In this document: positions 37,901 to 46,875 of the stretch, piece after piece | How the letters are laid out: every line of letters begins with the position of its first letter | Numbering within the stretch: position 1 is the stretch's first letter | NCBI GenBank assembly: GCA_041653875.1 | Contig: JBAZEM010000002.1 | Span: 172,173 to 236,172, forward strand | Reading direction: 5' to 3' | Source of the DNA: VSJD01 sp041653875 | Lineage (GTDB): Bacteria; Verrucomicrobiota; Kiritimatiellia; JAAZAB01 | Length of the DNA stretch: 64,000 bases | Notes under the pieces: generated by a model | The model's database searches: none | What the model saw: the letters and a program-made list of their open reading frames with translations, nothing else | What the model was told of the DNA's origin: nothing | Made by a program: the position numbers and the translations under genes

Positions 37901-38162
37901 TACGCTGTTCTACTTTCTATGTGTGAGTTACGGGCCGGAAGTGGTGCGCATTTCGTTCGAAACGGGCACGCCATTTTACCCCATCTGGTGGCTTTCCGAA
38001 CTTGCGCATACACGAGTATAGCGCTGCGTTCGGCGCGCCCCCATCCGGGGCAAACTGACGCGTCCGTTTCGAACCCCGGCCAGAGCCGGGGACGCTAAAT
38101 GCGCACCACGGTCGCACCGCGCGGCCGAATCGGCCGTGCGGGATAAAACAAACCAATTCTTG

Positions 38163-38528
38163 CTATTTCCCCATTTCTCCAAGCATTGCCAACATGACCA
38201 TCAATAACAGCATTATGAGCATGCTCGCAACGATTAAATAGTGTGCAATCCGATAGACTATCTTATGTTTCTCCGCCAATGTCTTGGAGCCGAATGTGAA
38301 GAATTTGTTTTGGCGGTAGAGGGATAATTTGGCGGTGAAAAGCAGAGACAAACCGATGATGGCAACGCTGACTGCAATCCAGAAAAGCGTTAGGTTGCCT
38401 CGTCTGACATTTGTGATCTCATGGAAAAACCACGCCAAAAAACTCACGCCGATAATAGGCCCAGCGCAGAGTGTGAGTGTGAAAAGAATATCTGGCGAGA
38501 ATTTCCAGTCTGATTTGTCCCGTTCCAT
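38163..38528 (-). CDS. Small membrane protein of unknown function
   Basis: A 121-residue protein beginning MERDKSDWKFSPDILFTL, with three predicted helices at about residues 13-35, 43-64 and 88-116, joined by polar turns (ITNVRRGN and KLSLYRQNKFF). GGAG six bases before the ATG at 38528 sets the start. The open frame continues upstream to 38675 through CCAACGCCGAACGCCC-type word repeats, which are not credible coding sequence. It lies between gltX and glnS on the same strand. No family is recognised. The 262-base gap before glnS (37901-38162) holds nothing else I can name. Confidence 0.65.
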   Translation of the reverse strand: MERDKSDWKFSPDILFTLTLCAGPIIGVSFLAWFFHEITNVRRGNLTLFWIAVSVAIIGLSLLFTAKLSLYRQNKFFTFGSKTLAEKHKIVYRIAHYLIVASMLIMLLLMVMLAMLGEMGK

Positions 38529-38692
38529 ATTTATCTCCGACAGGCCGATTGCCCTGTCCGGTGCTATTTGCCGCGCCAGTCCGATTTCAGACATTCGGCG
38601 TTGGGCGTTCGGCGTTGGATGTTGGACGTTTGTTTCTCTGCTCCTTGTCGGCAGTGCGTTCTCCGTACGCTTCACGCTCTACGCTCAACGCT

Positions 38693-40198
38693 TCACGCGC
38701 TTCCGCCGTACCGGGCGCGATAGGTCTTCTCGAACTCCTTGAGCTTGTCTTTTTTCAGCGCAATGCCCTGGGCCTCGAGGGCTTCGAGGGCGTATTGGAT
38801 GCGCCGCAGGGTCATGTCGCGGCCCAGGATCAGCATGCTGTCGAACACCGGCAGGGACACGGCGGCGCCTGAGATGGCAATAAAGAAGGGCGGCAGTAGC
38901 TCTTTCAGCTTTATCGTCTCTTTTTCCGCGATCTTGGCGAAAATCTGTTTGACGGTTTCCAGGGTCCAACCGGCGGTTTTTTCGATTTCCCACTGCGCGA
39001 TTCTCAGCAACTGGACCAAGCGCCCGCCCTCGATCCCGCCGGCCGGCAGGGCGGAGGGCGCGTAGGCCGGCCGGTCGGCGAACAGGTAGGCCGCGAGCGG
39101 AACCAAATCGGAGAGCTGATTCAAGCGCGGCTGGGCCAGCGGCAGAATTTGGAGCCAGGTCTGCTCGTTCAGTCCCCAGTCTTTAAAGCGGCGGAGCAAC
39201 TCGGCCGGAGGCATGGCGCGCAGGCGGCGGCCGTTAAAAGCCTGCAATTTTTGAATATCGAAAATCGGCCCGCCCATGCTGATGCGTTCGATATCGAACG
39301 CCGCCGCCAGCTCGGCGAGCGTGAAATGCTCCCGGCCATCCTCGAAGCTGTAAGCCAGCAGTCCCAGGTAATTGATCAGCGCTTCCGGCAGGATGCCGGC
39401 GCGCTGGTAATACAGGATGCTGACCGGGTTCTTGCGCTTGGAGAGCTTGGACTTGTCCGGATTGCGCAGGAGCGGCAGATGGAAGAACTCCGGCGGGGTC
39501 CAGCCAAAGGCCTGGTAGAGCAAAAGATGCTTGGGCAGGGAGCTGATCCATTCCTCGCCGCGCATGACGTGGGTGATTTCCATCAGGTGGTCGTCCACGA
39601 CATTGGCCAGGTGATAGGTTGGGAAACCGTCGGCCTTCAAGAGCACCTGGTGGTCCACCTTGTTCCAGGGAATGCGGACTTCGCCATGCAGGCCATCCGC
39701 CATGACGCATTCGCCTTCCGCGGGCACGCGCAGGCGAATCACGTGCGCCTCGCCGGCTTGGACGCGTTTTTGCGCTTCCCCGGCGCCAAGCGCCGCGCAG
39801 TGGCCGTCGTAGCCTTGAATGCCATCCTTGACGGCGGCCTGTTCGCGGCGCAAGGCCGCCAGGCGCTCGGCCGTGCAGAAGCAGGGGTAGGCCGCGCCGT
39901 CAGCCACCAGCTTGCGGCTGTGTTCCCGGTAAATCGCGGTCCGTTCGCTTTGCCGATAGGGGCCGTGGGGTCCGCCCTTGTCCGGGCCTTCGTCCCAGCC
40001 CAGTCCGACCCAGCGGAGCGCGTCCAAGATGGCCTGCTCCGATTCGCGGGTGGAGCGGGCCTGGTCGGTATCCTCGATCCGCAGGATGAATTCGCCGCCA
40101 TGGTGTTTGGCGAAGGCATAGTTGAAAAGGGCGATATAGGCCGTGCCGATATGCGGCGAGCCTGTGGGCGAAGGCGCGATGCGTGTGCGGACTTTCAT
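38693..40198 (-). CDS. gltX: Glutamyl-tRNA synthetase
   Basis: A 501-residue class I synthetase. Motifs: RIAPSPTGSPHIGTAYIALF (HIGH form HIGT), FILRIEDTDQARS, and the KMSKS loop KLSKRKN; the C-terminal anticodon-binding helical domain contains the GGIEGGRLVQLLRIAQWEIEK region. AGGAGA with nine-base spacing sets the ATG at 40198. Absence of an extra SWIM zinc motif and the standard length suggest a discriminating GluRS, consistent with a dedicated glnS downstream. The enzyme supplies Glu-tRNA for translation and for haem synthesis. Confidence 0.96.
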   Translation of the reverse strand: MKVRTRIAPSPTGSPHIGTAYIALFNYAFAKHHGGEFILRIEDTDQARSTRESEQAILDALRWVGLGWDEGPDKGGPHGPYRQSERTAIYREHSRKLVADGAAYPCFCTAERLAALRREQAAVKDGIQGYDGHCAALGAGEAQKRVQAGEAHVIRLRVPAEGECVMADGLHGEVRIPWNKVDHQVLLKADGFPTYHLANVVDDHLMEITHVMRGEEWISSLPKHLLLYQAFGWTPPEFFHLPLLRNPDKSKLSKRKNPVSILYYQRAGILPEALINYLGLLAYSFEDGREHFTLAELAAAFDIERISMGGPIFDIQKLQAFNGRRLRAMPPAELLRRFKDWGLNEQTWLQILPLAQPRLNQLSDLVPLAAYLFADRPAYAPSALPAGGIEGGRLVQLLRIAQWEIEKTAGWTLETVKQIFAKIAEKETIKLKELLPPFFIAISGAAVSLPVFDSMLILGRDMTLRRIQYALEALEAQGIALKKDKLKEFEKTYRARYGGSA

Positions 40199-40493
40199 GG
40201 GTTGGCTTCTCCTGTTGCGCGGTACTATGCAGAAAAAGACAGCGTAACTCAATGGGAAAAGTTCAATCCAAATCCGCGCCTAAGACCGGCGGACTGTTTT
40301 ACGAACGCGCTTTTCGCCCTGTGCCCGCGCGGTGGTCGAGGCCGCCCGCCTTCCGAAGAATCATCGCGTGAATCTCGATCATGGTTCATGGAGGGCGACG
40401 GGCCCCGCGCCGTACGGGCGCCTGGTTCGCGCTGGGTTCTTGGCAAGATGGCGCATCCTTAGGCGCGGATTCTGCCCCCCCCCCCGAACCGGC

Positions 40494-40521
40494 TTGACAA
40501 CCGATGAGTTCGCCTTAATCT
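40494..40521 (+). promoter_or_regulatory. Promoter of lptF
   Basis: TTGACA (40494-40499), 16 bases, TAATCT (40516-40521). The remaining part of the 40199-40585 gap carries a C11 run (40475-40485) and a half copy of the AGTCAG-type terminal repeat near 40551-40576, but no gene I can support. Confidence 0.6.
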
Positions 40522-40585
40522 ACCTTTGCCATAACTGGGGAGGAGCCAGACTTCTGACTCCTGACTACTTGAGTTATTACGACCG

Positions 40586-41674
40586 ATGAAACTGATCGAC
40601 AAATATATCCTGCGCAATTTCTTCGTGCCGACATCGTATTGCCTGCTCACGTTCTGCATGCTGGCGGTCATTTTCGACCTGTTCGACAGCCTCTCGGTTT
40701 TCATCGACGCGCGCACGCCTCTCCTGCAAATCGCGCGGTATTACACCTATATTTTACCGGCCATGCTGGTTTTCATCGTCCCTATTTCCCTGCTTTTGGG
40801 CCTGCTTTACAGTCTCTGGCAACTATCCAAAAACAACGAACTTACCGCCATGCGCGCCAGCGGGGTCAGCCTGATGCGCCTGACCGTTCCCATCCTGCTG
40901 GCAGGGTTGTTTTTCAGCATATTGATCATGGGACTCCAGGAAACCGTGGCGCCCTGGTCCAGCTACTGGGCCGATCAATTCATCCAGCGCGAGAAAAAGG
41001 GCAACGACCCATCCACGCGCTATGCCCTGAATTTGACCATCAACAACGAGGAGCAACACCGCATCTGGGCCATCAGCAGGTTCGACTTGAACACCCATGA
41101 TATGCAAGGCATCGATGTCGTCCAACAGCGCCCGGACGGGTCCGACCTCGATACGATCCACGCCGAGGAGGGCAAGTTTTATGACGGGCGCTGGTGGCTG
41201 TTCAAAGTCACGATCCAAAAACACGATTTTTACAACAACCCCGTTGGCGCGGTGATTACCGAACCCCAACGCCAAATGGCGGACTGGACGGAAACACCCG
41301 AGGACTTTTTGCACGAAGTCAAGGACCCGATCTTCCTTTCGTCGCGCGATCTCTGGAAATTCATGCGCGACCACGAAAATCTTTCCGAAAAAACGATCGC
41401 CCGCATCACTGTGGACATGTACGCGCGTCTGGCCATGCCATGGACCTGCCTGGTCGTGACGCTCTTCGGCATCCCCTGCGGAGTGCGCGCGGCGCGCAAA
41501 GGCGCCTTGGCCGGCGTTATGACCGCGCTCCTGGCCATTTTCGCCTTTTATTTTCTGATGATGTTCGGCCAGTGGCTCGGCAAGATCCAGGTGCTGACGC
41601 CAATGGTCAGCACCTGGCTGCCCAATTTGGCTTTTGCCGCGGCCGGGCTGTTCATGATGGGGCGGATGCGGTAG
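40586..41674 (+). CDS. LptF/LptG-family permease of lipopolysaccharide export
   Basis: A 362-residue YjgP/YjgQ-family protein. Three N-terminal helices (about 10-35, 52-82, 98-122) carry the family start LIDKYILRNFFVPT and NNELTAMRASGVSLMRL. A periplasmic jellyroll domain (about 130-265) follows, and three C-terminal helices (about 285-360) include LAMPWTCLVVTLFGIP. With LptB and LptC it extracts lipopolysaccharide from the inner membrane, so the host is expected to have an outer membrane. It is a single gene here; the partner permease is not in the window. Assignment to F or G is not attempted. Confidence 0.88.
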   Translation: MKLIDKYILRNFFVPTSYCLLTFCMLAVIFDLFDSLSVFIDARTPLLQIARYYTYILPAMLVFIVPISLLLGLLYSLWQLSKNNELTAMRASGVSLMRLTVPILLAGLFFSILIMGLQETVAPWSSYWADQFIQREKKGNDPSTRYALNLTINNEEQHRIWAISRFDLNTHDMQGIDVVQQRPDGSDLDTIHAEEGKFYDGRWWLFKVTIQKHDFYNNPVGAVITEPQRQMADWTETPEDFLHEVKDPIFLSSRDLWKFMRDHENLSEKTIARITVDMYARLAMPWTCLVVTLFGIPCGVRAARKGALAGVMTALLAIFAFYFLMMFGQWLGKIQVLTPMVSTWLPNLAFAAAGLFMMGRMR

Positions 41675-41697
41675 GTTTTCGATTAGCCAGAGTGTGA

Positions 41698-41865
41698 GCA
41701 ACCACGAAACACACGTAACCACACGAAATGGATGAGGATCAGATTCTGTTTGCCTGCCCGCAATGCTACGCATAGCGTTGCAGACGGGTCATTACAAAAA
41801 AAAACAGATCATGAATTTGTTTTGCTGAACTTTCGTGTATTTAGTGTGTTTCGTGGTTAAAATAA
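41698..41865. repeat. Inverted repeat island between lptF and the HemE-like gene
   Basis: AACCACGAAACACAC (about 41700-41714) and GTGTTTCGTGGTT (about 41849-41861) form inverted ends. Inside lies one copy of the 36-bp palindromic element (41753-41789), so one repeat family sits within another. Confidence 0.6.
41753..41789. repeat. 36-bp palindromic element, intergenic copy
   Basis: CCTGCCCGCAATGCTACGCA then TAGCGTTGCAGACGGG. It is the only one of the four recognised copies outside a coding sequence, and is best aligned with that at 33762-33798. Confidence 0.8.
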
Positions 41866-41874
41866 AGGAGAATT

Positions 41875-43116
41875 ATGACTGCCATGACTTCCCGGGAACG
41901 TGTCTTGCGCGCCGTTAATTTTCAGGATACCGACCGGGTCCCGATCGACCTGGGCGCCATGAAAGCATCCAACATTGGCGTCAAGGCCTACAACCGCGTC
42001 AAGGCCCATCTCGGCATTAATACCAAGAGCCGTATCTTGGATCCTAAATTTATGATCGCATCGGTGGAAGAAGCGGTAATGCGCAGATTCCATCTGGACG
42101 TCATGCCGCTCGATATTTCATCCGCGCTATCCGACATGCGGCCCGACCGCGAATGGATACCGATGAAACTCTATGAAGGCGCGGAAGGGATCCTCCCCCC
42201 CGGCACCGATATCGGCACGGATTCCGAGGGGCGCTGGGTCTTATTGGATCAGAACCGAAACCAGACGTCTTTCCGCATGCCCCGCGAAGGCTACTATTTC
42301 GACGACATTGCCTTCAACGAGCCCGGCGCAACGATCGATCCGAAGGCGTTCCGGCCGGTAACCGGATTTCCCGACAAACAACTCAAAGCGCTCCAGGCCA
42401 GAGGGAAATTTCTTTACGAGAACAGCGATTATGCCCTGCTCGGCTGGGGCGGGGGCGTTTGCTTTCTTGGCATGAGCCTGATCACCGACCGCCTGAGCAA
42501 TGTCACCATGGGACTTCCATCCGAGTGGATGATGATGCTGATGACCGAAAAGGAAACCTGCCACGCGATGATGGACAAATCCGTGGAGGCCTCAATCAAG
42601 TGCCTGCAACAATTGCGCGACGCGGTCGGCGACTACTGTTTTGCGTGGGGCATCGCCGCCGACGACAGCGGCACACAACGCGGCGAATTCATCGGCCCGG
42701 AACTGTGGGTCGAGATGATCAAGCCGCATTACGCAAAATTGTGCGCCTGGATTCATCGAAACACCAAGTGGAAAACGTTCCTGCATTCCTGCGGCTCGAT
42801 TTACCATCTGATTCCGCACATGATCGAGGCGGGCGTCGATATCCTGAATCCGATCCAGACCTCGGCGGCCAACATGGAACCGGAGCGGATCAAAAAGGAA
42901 TTTGGCGGCAAGATCGTCTTCTGGGGCGGCGGGTGCGACACCCAGAGCACTCTCCCAACGGCGTCACCCGATGAAATCCGCGCCCACGTCAAGGAACGGC
43001 TTGGCATCTTCAAGCCCGGCGGCGGATATGTCTTCAATCAGGTCCACAACATTCAACCCAACGTCCCCGCCGAGAACGTCATCGCCATGCTGGACGCCGC
43101 CTACAAATACGGCTGA
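41875..43116 (+). CDS. Uroporphyrinogen-decarboxylase-family protein (probable methyltransferase)
   Basis: A 413-residue member of the URO-D superfamily. The opening MTSRERVLRAVNFQDTDRVPIDLG is the family signature (TxRERxLxAL-x-x-x-x-DRvP). Later marks are the FLHSCGSIYHLIPHMIEAGVDILNPIQTSA barrel strand, with a Cys that could bind zinc, and YVFNQVHNIQPNVPAENVIAM. In non-haem contexts such proteins transfer methyl groups to or from corrinoid proteins (MtaA/CmuA-like); true HemE has about 350 residues and other active-site residues. GGAG precedes the ATG. It starts a three-gene run with a LarA-like protein and a glycerate kinase. Confidence 0.8.
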   Translation: MTAMTSRERVLRAVNFQDTDRVPIDLGAMKASNIGVKAYNRVKAHLGINTKSRILDPKFMIASVEEAVMRRFHLDVMPLDISSALSDMRPDREWIPMKLYEGAEGILPPGTDIGTDSEGRWVLLDQNRNQTSFRMPREGYYFDDIAFNEPGATIDPKAFRPVTGFPDKQLKALQARGKFLYENSDYALLGWGGGVCFLGMSLITDRLSNVTMGLPSEWMMMLMTEKETCHAMMDKSVEASIKCLQQLRDAVGDYCFAWGIAADDSGTQRGEFIGPELWVEMIKPHYAKLCAWIHRNTKWKTFLHSCGSIYHLIPHMIEAGVDILNPIQTSAANMEPERIKKEFGGKIVFWGGGCDTQSTLPTASPDEIRAHVKERLGIFKPGGGYVFNQVHNIQPNVPAENVIAMLDAAYKYG

Positions 43117-43161
43117 CAAGCGAATGCCCGCCCGAATCGACGGCACGGAGGAATGCAAGTC

Positions 43162-44460
43162 ATGGCGATCAACATTCCATACAACAACAGGCAGATCGCG
43201 ATCCACGTGCCCGACGATGCCGCCGTGTATCGCACCTCCTACCGGGAACCGGATACCGATGCCCGCGCGCTTGTTCGGAATGCCCTGAGAAATCCCGTCC
43301 AGAGCCTTCCTTTTGCGGAAGCACTGAAAAAATCGGGCGCACGCTCGGCGGCCATCGTGGTCTCCGACATCACCAGACCCATTCCATACGCCGACTTTCT
43401 CGATACCGTGCTCGAAGAGATCGAGGATGCCGCCGTGCCGCACGGCAACATCGTCATTCTCATTGCCACAGGGATGCACCGGCCGAGCACGGCCGCGGAA
43501 CGGGAACGCATGTTCGGCTCGAAAGTGTGCGAGCGCTATCGCATTGTCGATCACCACGCGGACAAAAGCGACGAGCTTGTGGCGCTTGAGGGCACAAGCT
43601 GGGCGGGGCGTCCGATCGAATTGAATCGCCTCTTTGTGGAAGCTGATTTCCGCATCGCAACCGGGCTGGTGGAACCGCATTTCATGGCAGGCTTCTCGGG
43701 CGGCCGCAAGGCGGTCTGTCCGGGCTTATGCTCGCTGGAGACGGTGAAAGCCTTTCACAGCTTCGCCTTTTTGGACGACCCGAATGCCCGCAATGGGCAG
43801 CTGGAAGGAAATCCGCTTCATTCCGAGGCCCTTTCGATTGCCCGGAAAGCCCGCGTGGGGTTCTGCCTCAATCTCGTGGTGGACCGGCAACACCGACTCG
43901 CAGCCGCGATTGCAGGCGACCTGGAGGCGTCCCACCTGGCAACCTGCCGGCTCGTCGGTCAACATGCATGCCCGGCGGTGGCACAGGCACGGGACGTTGT
44001 CCTCACCTCCAGCGGCGGATATCCACTGGATGCCACTTTCTACCAATGCGTCAAAGGAATGGCATCCTGTCTGCCGGCCGTCAAAAAGGGCGGCATTGTT
44101 ATTTCGATCGGAAGTTGTTCGGAAGGCATCGGGGGGAGCGAGTACCGGAATATCATGCATGAACATTCGGGCCGATGGAGGGATTTTTTAAGCCGCCTGC
44201 AAGGCAACGTCCATCCCATTAAGGACCAGTGGCAATTCCAAATGCAGACCAAGATTCTGCGGCATGTTGGCGACAATAATCTGATCTTTGTGACCGGCGG
44301 CCTGAGCGCTTCGGATTTGAACAGACTTAGTGTCAACGGCATCCATGTATCCGAAGACCACATTCAGGAAAGAGTTCAAACGCTATTGGATGGGTTCGTA
44401 CGCGAAGGCCGCTCCGTGGCCGTCATCCCGGAAGGACCCTATTGCGCCCCTATCGCATAA
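43162..44460 (+). CDS. larA: LarA-family (nickel-pincer) 2-hydroxyacid racemase
   Basis: A 432-residue protein with canonical LarA motifs: VVSDITRPIPY, GMHRPST (His106), the GLVEPHFMAGFSGGRKAVCPG block (His173 and the pincer-bearing Lys183), and His199. These correspond closely to His108, His174, Lys184 and His200 of the Lactobacillus enzyme. LarA homologues racemise or epimerise lactate, malate, phenyllactate, sugar acids and similar compounds. GGAGG nine bases upstream supports the ATG at 43162 over 43153. The flanking HemE-like and glycerate kinase genes suggest a role in 2-hydroxyacid (possibly glycerate or sugar-acid) metabolism. The pincer-forming enzymes LarB/C/E are not in the window. 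Confidence 0.88.
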   Translation: MAINIPYNNRQIAIHVPDDAAVYRTSYREPDTDARALVRNALRNPVQSLPFAEALKKSGARSAAIVVSDITRPIPYADFLDTVLEEIEDAAVPHGNIVILIATGMHRPSTAAERERMFGSKVCERYRIVDHHADKSDELVALEGTSWAGRPIELNRLFVEADFRIATGLVEPHFMAGFSGGRKAVCPGLCSLETVKAFHSFAFLDDPNARNGQLEGNPLHSEALSIARKARVGFCLNLVVDRQHRLAAAIAGDLEASHLATCRLVGQHACPAVAQARDVVLTSSGGYPLDATFYQCVKGMASCLPAVKKGGIVISIGSCSEGIGGSEYRNIMHEHSGRWRDFLSRLQGNVHPIKDQWQFQMQTKILRHVGDNNLIFVTGGLSASDLNRLSVNGIHVSEDHIQERVQTLLDGFVREGRSVAVIPEGPYCAPIA

Positions 44461-44483
44461 AAACGCCCAAGGAACCGCAACTG

Positions 44484-44555
44484 AAAACGCGGCCCGGCCG
44501 GAGGCCGAGCCCTACCCGCGGTAAGGGCCAGCCTCCGGCTGGCCTGTTCTCTTGA
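44484..44555. repeat. Hairpin repeat between larA-like and glycerate kinase genes
   Basis: The gap holds GGCCGGAGGCCGAGCCCTAC and then GGCCAGCCTCCGGCTGGCC. It is a two-armed hairpin similar in wording to the GCCGAGCCCTACCT copy at 17036-17048. It could also attenuate transcription. Confidence 0.45.
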
Positions 44556-44565
44556 TGAGATCGCC

Positions 44566-45732
44566 ATGCGTATCCTCATTGCACCCAATAGTTTTAAAAA
44601 CTGCCTGAGCGCCCGCAAAGTCGGCGAAGCCATTGCGCGCGGCTTGCGCCGCGCCCGGCCGGATATTGTCGCCGACATTATCCCAATGTCCGACGGCGGC
44701 GATGGGCTTGTCGAGGTCCTGGCCGATACGCTCGCAGCCGAACGGATTGAGACACCGACCCGCGACGCGCTCGGCCGGCCGCTGACGGCCGTTTGGCTGT
44801 TGACCCCGCAGTTCGCGGTCATCGAAATGGCCTTGGCCTCCGGACTGGCCCGGCTGAAAGGGCCGGAAGAATACCGGCCGCTGATTACATCCACGGCCGG
44901 CACGGGCCTTCTGATTCGCGCCGCCTTGGATCGTGGCTGCCGGAGAATTGTTCTTGGTTTGGGCGGCAGCGCCACCGTGGATGCCGGTTGCGGCATGGCA
45001 AGCGCACTGGGCTTCAAACTACTTTCCGAACGCGGCCGGCCTCTGCCCGAAGGTGGCGGAGCGTTGAACGATCTGGCGCGCATCGAAGCGTCGTCCGCCG
45101 ATCCGCGTCTGAAAACGACGCAAATTAACTGTTTGATTGACGTACAGAACCCGTTACTGGGACCGAGCGGGGCGGCCCGTGTATTTGCGCCGCAGAAAGG
45201 CGCAGCGCCAGCCGATGTGGAACGGCTGGAAACGTCCTTGGCACATTGGTCCGTTATCGCAAAGCGCGACCTGGACGCGGATATCGCCGAAATACCCGGG
45301 GGCGGCGCGGCTGGCGGCTTGGGCGCGGGCTGTCTTGCCTTTCTCGGCGCGACGCTGGCGAACGGCGCCGAATGGGTGGCCCGGCAAAGCCGGCTGGAAG
45401 AAGCCATAACGCAAGCCGACCTTATAATCACAGGCGAAGGCCGACTCGATGAACAAACGGCCTTCGGCAAGGTGCCCGCGTTTGTGGCGAGGATGGCACA
45501 GACTCAAGGCAAACCGGTCATAGCCTTGGGAGGTTCGGTGGCCGAGGGTCTCGATTTGCGGACGGCAGGCATTGCGCGTTGTGCAGCGGTGACACCGCCG
45601 GGCATGCCCCTGGCAGTCGCCTTACGCGAGGCTGAAAATAATCTTGCGTGCGCCGCGTCGAAGATTATCATGGGGCGTAAGAATTTCGGATTTCGGATTT
45701 CGGATTTCGGATTTCTGATTTCTGATTTCTGA
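44566..45732 (+). CDS. Glycerate kinase (GarK/GlxK family)
   Basis: A protein of 388 residues that phosphorylates glycerate, usually to 2-phosphoglycerate in this family. Motifs: the start MRILIAPNSFKNCLSARKVGEAI, IPMSDGGDGLVEVL, GLGGSATVDAGCGMASALG, PGGGAAGGLGAGCLAFL, and DLIITGEGRLDEQTAFGKVP. The enzyme body ends near residue 368. The final 16 or so residues (KNFGFRISDFGFLISDF region) are encoded by a CGGATTT heptamer satellite, so the stop codon itself is provided by repeat DNA. It follows a LarA-like gene by about 105 bases; together they could route hydroxyacids into glycolysis. Confidence 0.92.
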   Translation: MRILIAPNSFKNCLSARKVGEAIARGLRRARPDIVADIIPMSDGGDGLVEVLADTLAAERIETPTRDALGRPLTAVWLLTPQFAVIEMALASGLARLKGPEEYRPLITSTAGTGLLIRAALDRGCRRIVLGLGGSATVDAGCGMASALGFKLLSERGRPLPEGGGALNDLARIEASSADPRLKTTQINCLIDVQNPLLGPSGAARVFAPQKGAAPADVERLETSLAHWSVIAKRDLDADIAEIPGGGAAGGLGAGCLAFLGATLANGAEWVARQSRLEEAITQADLIITGEGRLDEQTAFGKVPAFVARMAQTQGKPVIALGGSVAEGLDLRTAGIARCAAVTPPGMPLAVALREAENNLACAASKIIMGRKNFGFRISDFGFLISDF

Positions 45733-45775
45733 TTTCGGATTTCGGATTTCGGATTTCTGATTTCGGATTTCCGAT
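45682..45775. repeat. CGGATTT heptanucleotide satellite
   Basis: About thirteen tandem 7-base units alternating CGGATTT and CTGATTT. The first half encodes the C-terminus of the glycerate kinase. Reverse-complement words (AAATCAG) occur at 46828-46866, 29760-29785 and 54240-54262. Confidence 0.85.
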
Positions 45776-45867
45776 CGCTGAAAATTAATGGACGTTGGTT
45801 AGTCTGGCGGCATGAAGTTTGTTCCCGATTTTTCTGCAATCATAAATTCCACACATGCGGAGTTTCC

Positions 45868-46791
45868 ATGGCACATATTTCCGTGGTTGAACCTGTGGGC
45901 AAGGCGCTGGGCACGGTCCGGCAGGCGCTGTTCGCGCCGTTTAACGCGGTCAAATGGCTGGGGCTTGGCTTCACGGCGTGGCTGGCGTCACTGACCGAGG
46001 GCTTTGCGCCGAATTTTTTCCTGACACCGAACAAGACGCTCGATTCGCCCGTCGGCCTCAAGACCCTGGACTGGGTGCAGGCCCATCTGGCCCTGGTAAT
46101 CACGGCGGCGATCGGGATCGCGATCGTCATCCTGGCGGTCACACTGGTTGTAACCTGGGCAAGTTGCCGCGGCAAATTCATGTTCCTGGACAACGTGCTC
46201 AATAACCGCGCGGAAATCCAGATCCCCTGGCGTCGTTTCAGCCGCCAGGGCAACTCGCTGTTTTTATTTTCCATCTGCTTCGGCATCGCCACGCTGGCCG
46301 TCCTGGCCACGCTCGGGCTTCTGCTCTTATTCGTGGCCTGGCCGGACATTGCGCGGCACAATTTTGGGATCAATGCCTTGGGCGCCATTCTGCTGGGCGT
46401 CGTTTTTTTTACAAGTTATATTCTTGTCCTCGGGAGTCTGCTGGCGTTTTTGAACGATTTTGTCATCCCGCTCATGATCCTGCGCGCCTGCCGCGTGATG
46501 ACCGCCTGGGGTTTGTTCCTCGACCTCTTCAAGGCCCATGTCGGCGTGTTTGTGTTGTATCTTTTATTCCGGTTCGTCCTGACCATGGTAATTTCCGGCG
46601 TGGCGACGCTGGTCTGTTGCCTGCTCTGTTGCACGGTATTGATTCCCTATGTGGGAACGGTTATCCTCCTGCCCGTGTTCGTGTTCTGGCGCAGTTATTC
46701 CGCGCACTTCCTGGAGCAGTTTGGCGGGGCCTATCGGCTGTTCGGCATGGGCGAGTCCCAGTACATCACCGTGCGACGGGAACCGGGCTGA
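45868..46791 (+). CDS. Multi-pass membrane protein of unknown function
   Basis: A 307-residue protein with about six hydrophobic segments at roughly 25-45, 75-98, 128-155, 165-195, 225-262 and 262-280. A cytosolic N-terminus contains an amphipathic VGKALGTVRQALFAPFNAVKWLGLGF segment, and the protein ends EQFGGAYRLFGMGES. The GWLALGF / FLEQFG pattern resembles a conserved family of glycerophosphodiester- or DUF-type membrane proteins in PVC genomes, but I cannot name it. GGAG five bases before the ATG gives the start. It lies 84 bases upstream of pilT on the same strand, with CAGAAATCAGAAAT words between. Confidence 0.68.
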   Translation: MAHISVVEPVGKALGTVRQALFAPFNAVKWLGLGFTAWLASLTEGFAPNFFLTPNKTLDSPVGLKTLDWVQAHLALVITAAIGIAIVILAVTLVVTWASCRGKFMFLDNVLNNRAEIQIPWRRFSRQGNSLFLFSICFGIATLAVLATLGLLLLFVAWPDIARHNFGINALGAILLGVVFFTSYILVLGSLLAFLNDFVIPLMILRACRVMTAWGLFLDLFKAHVGVFVLYLLFRFVLTMVISGVATLVCCLLCCTVLIPYVGTVILLPVFVFWRSYSAHFLEQFGGAYRLFGMGESQYITVRREPG

Positions 46792-46875
46792 GAAGCATTG
46801 TGATCTGGGATTTCTGATTGTTGATTTAAAATCAGAAATCAGAAATCAGAAATCCGCAATCCGAAATTTACGATC

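Noticed and set aside
38529..38675. Longer start for the small membrane protein between gltX and glnS
   Set aside because: The extension is CCAACGCC-type word repeat, while the ATG at 38528 has GGAG at ideal spacing.
40252..40371. Short + strand frame of 39 codons upstream of lptF
   Set aside because: No ribosome site, no recognisable sequence, and it lies upstream of the lptF promoter.
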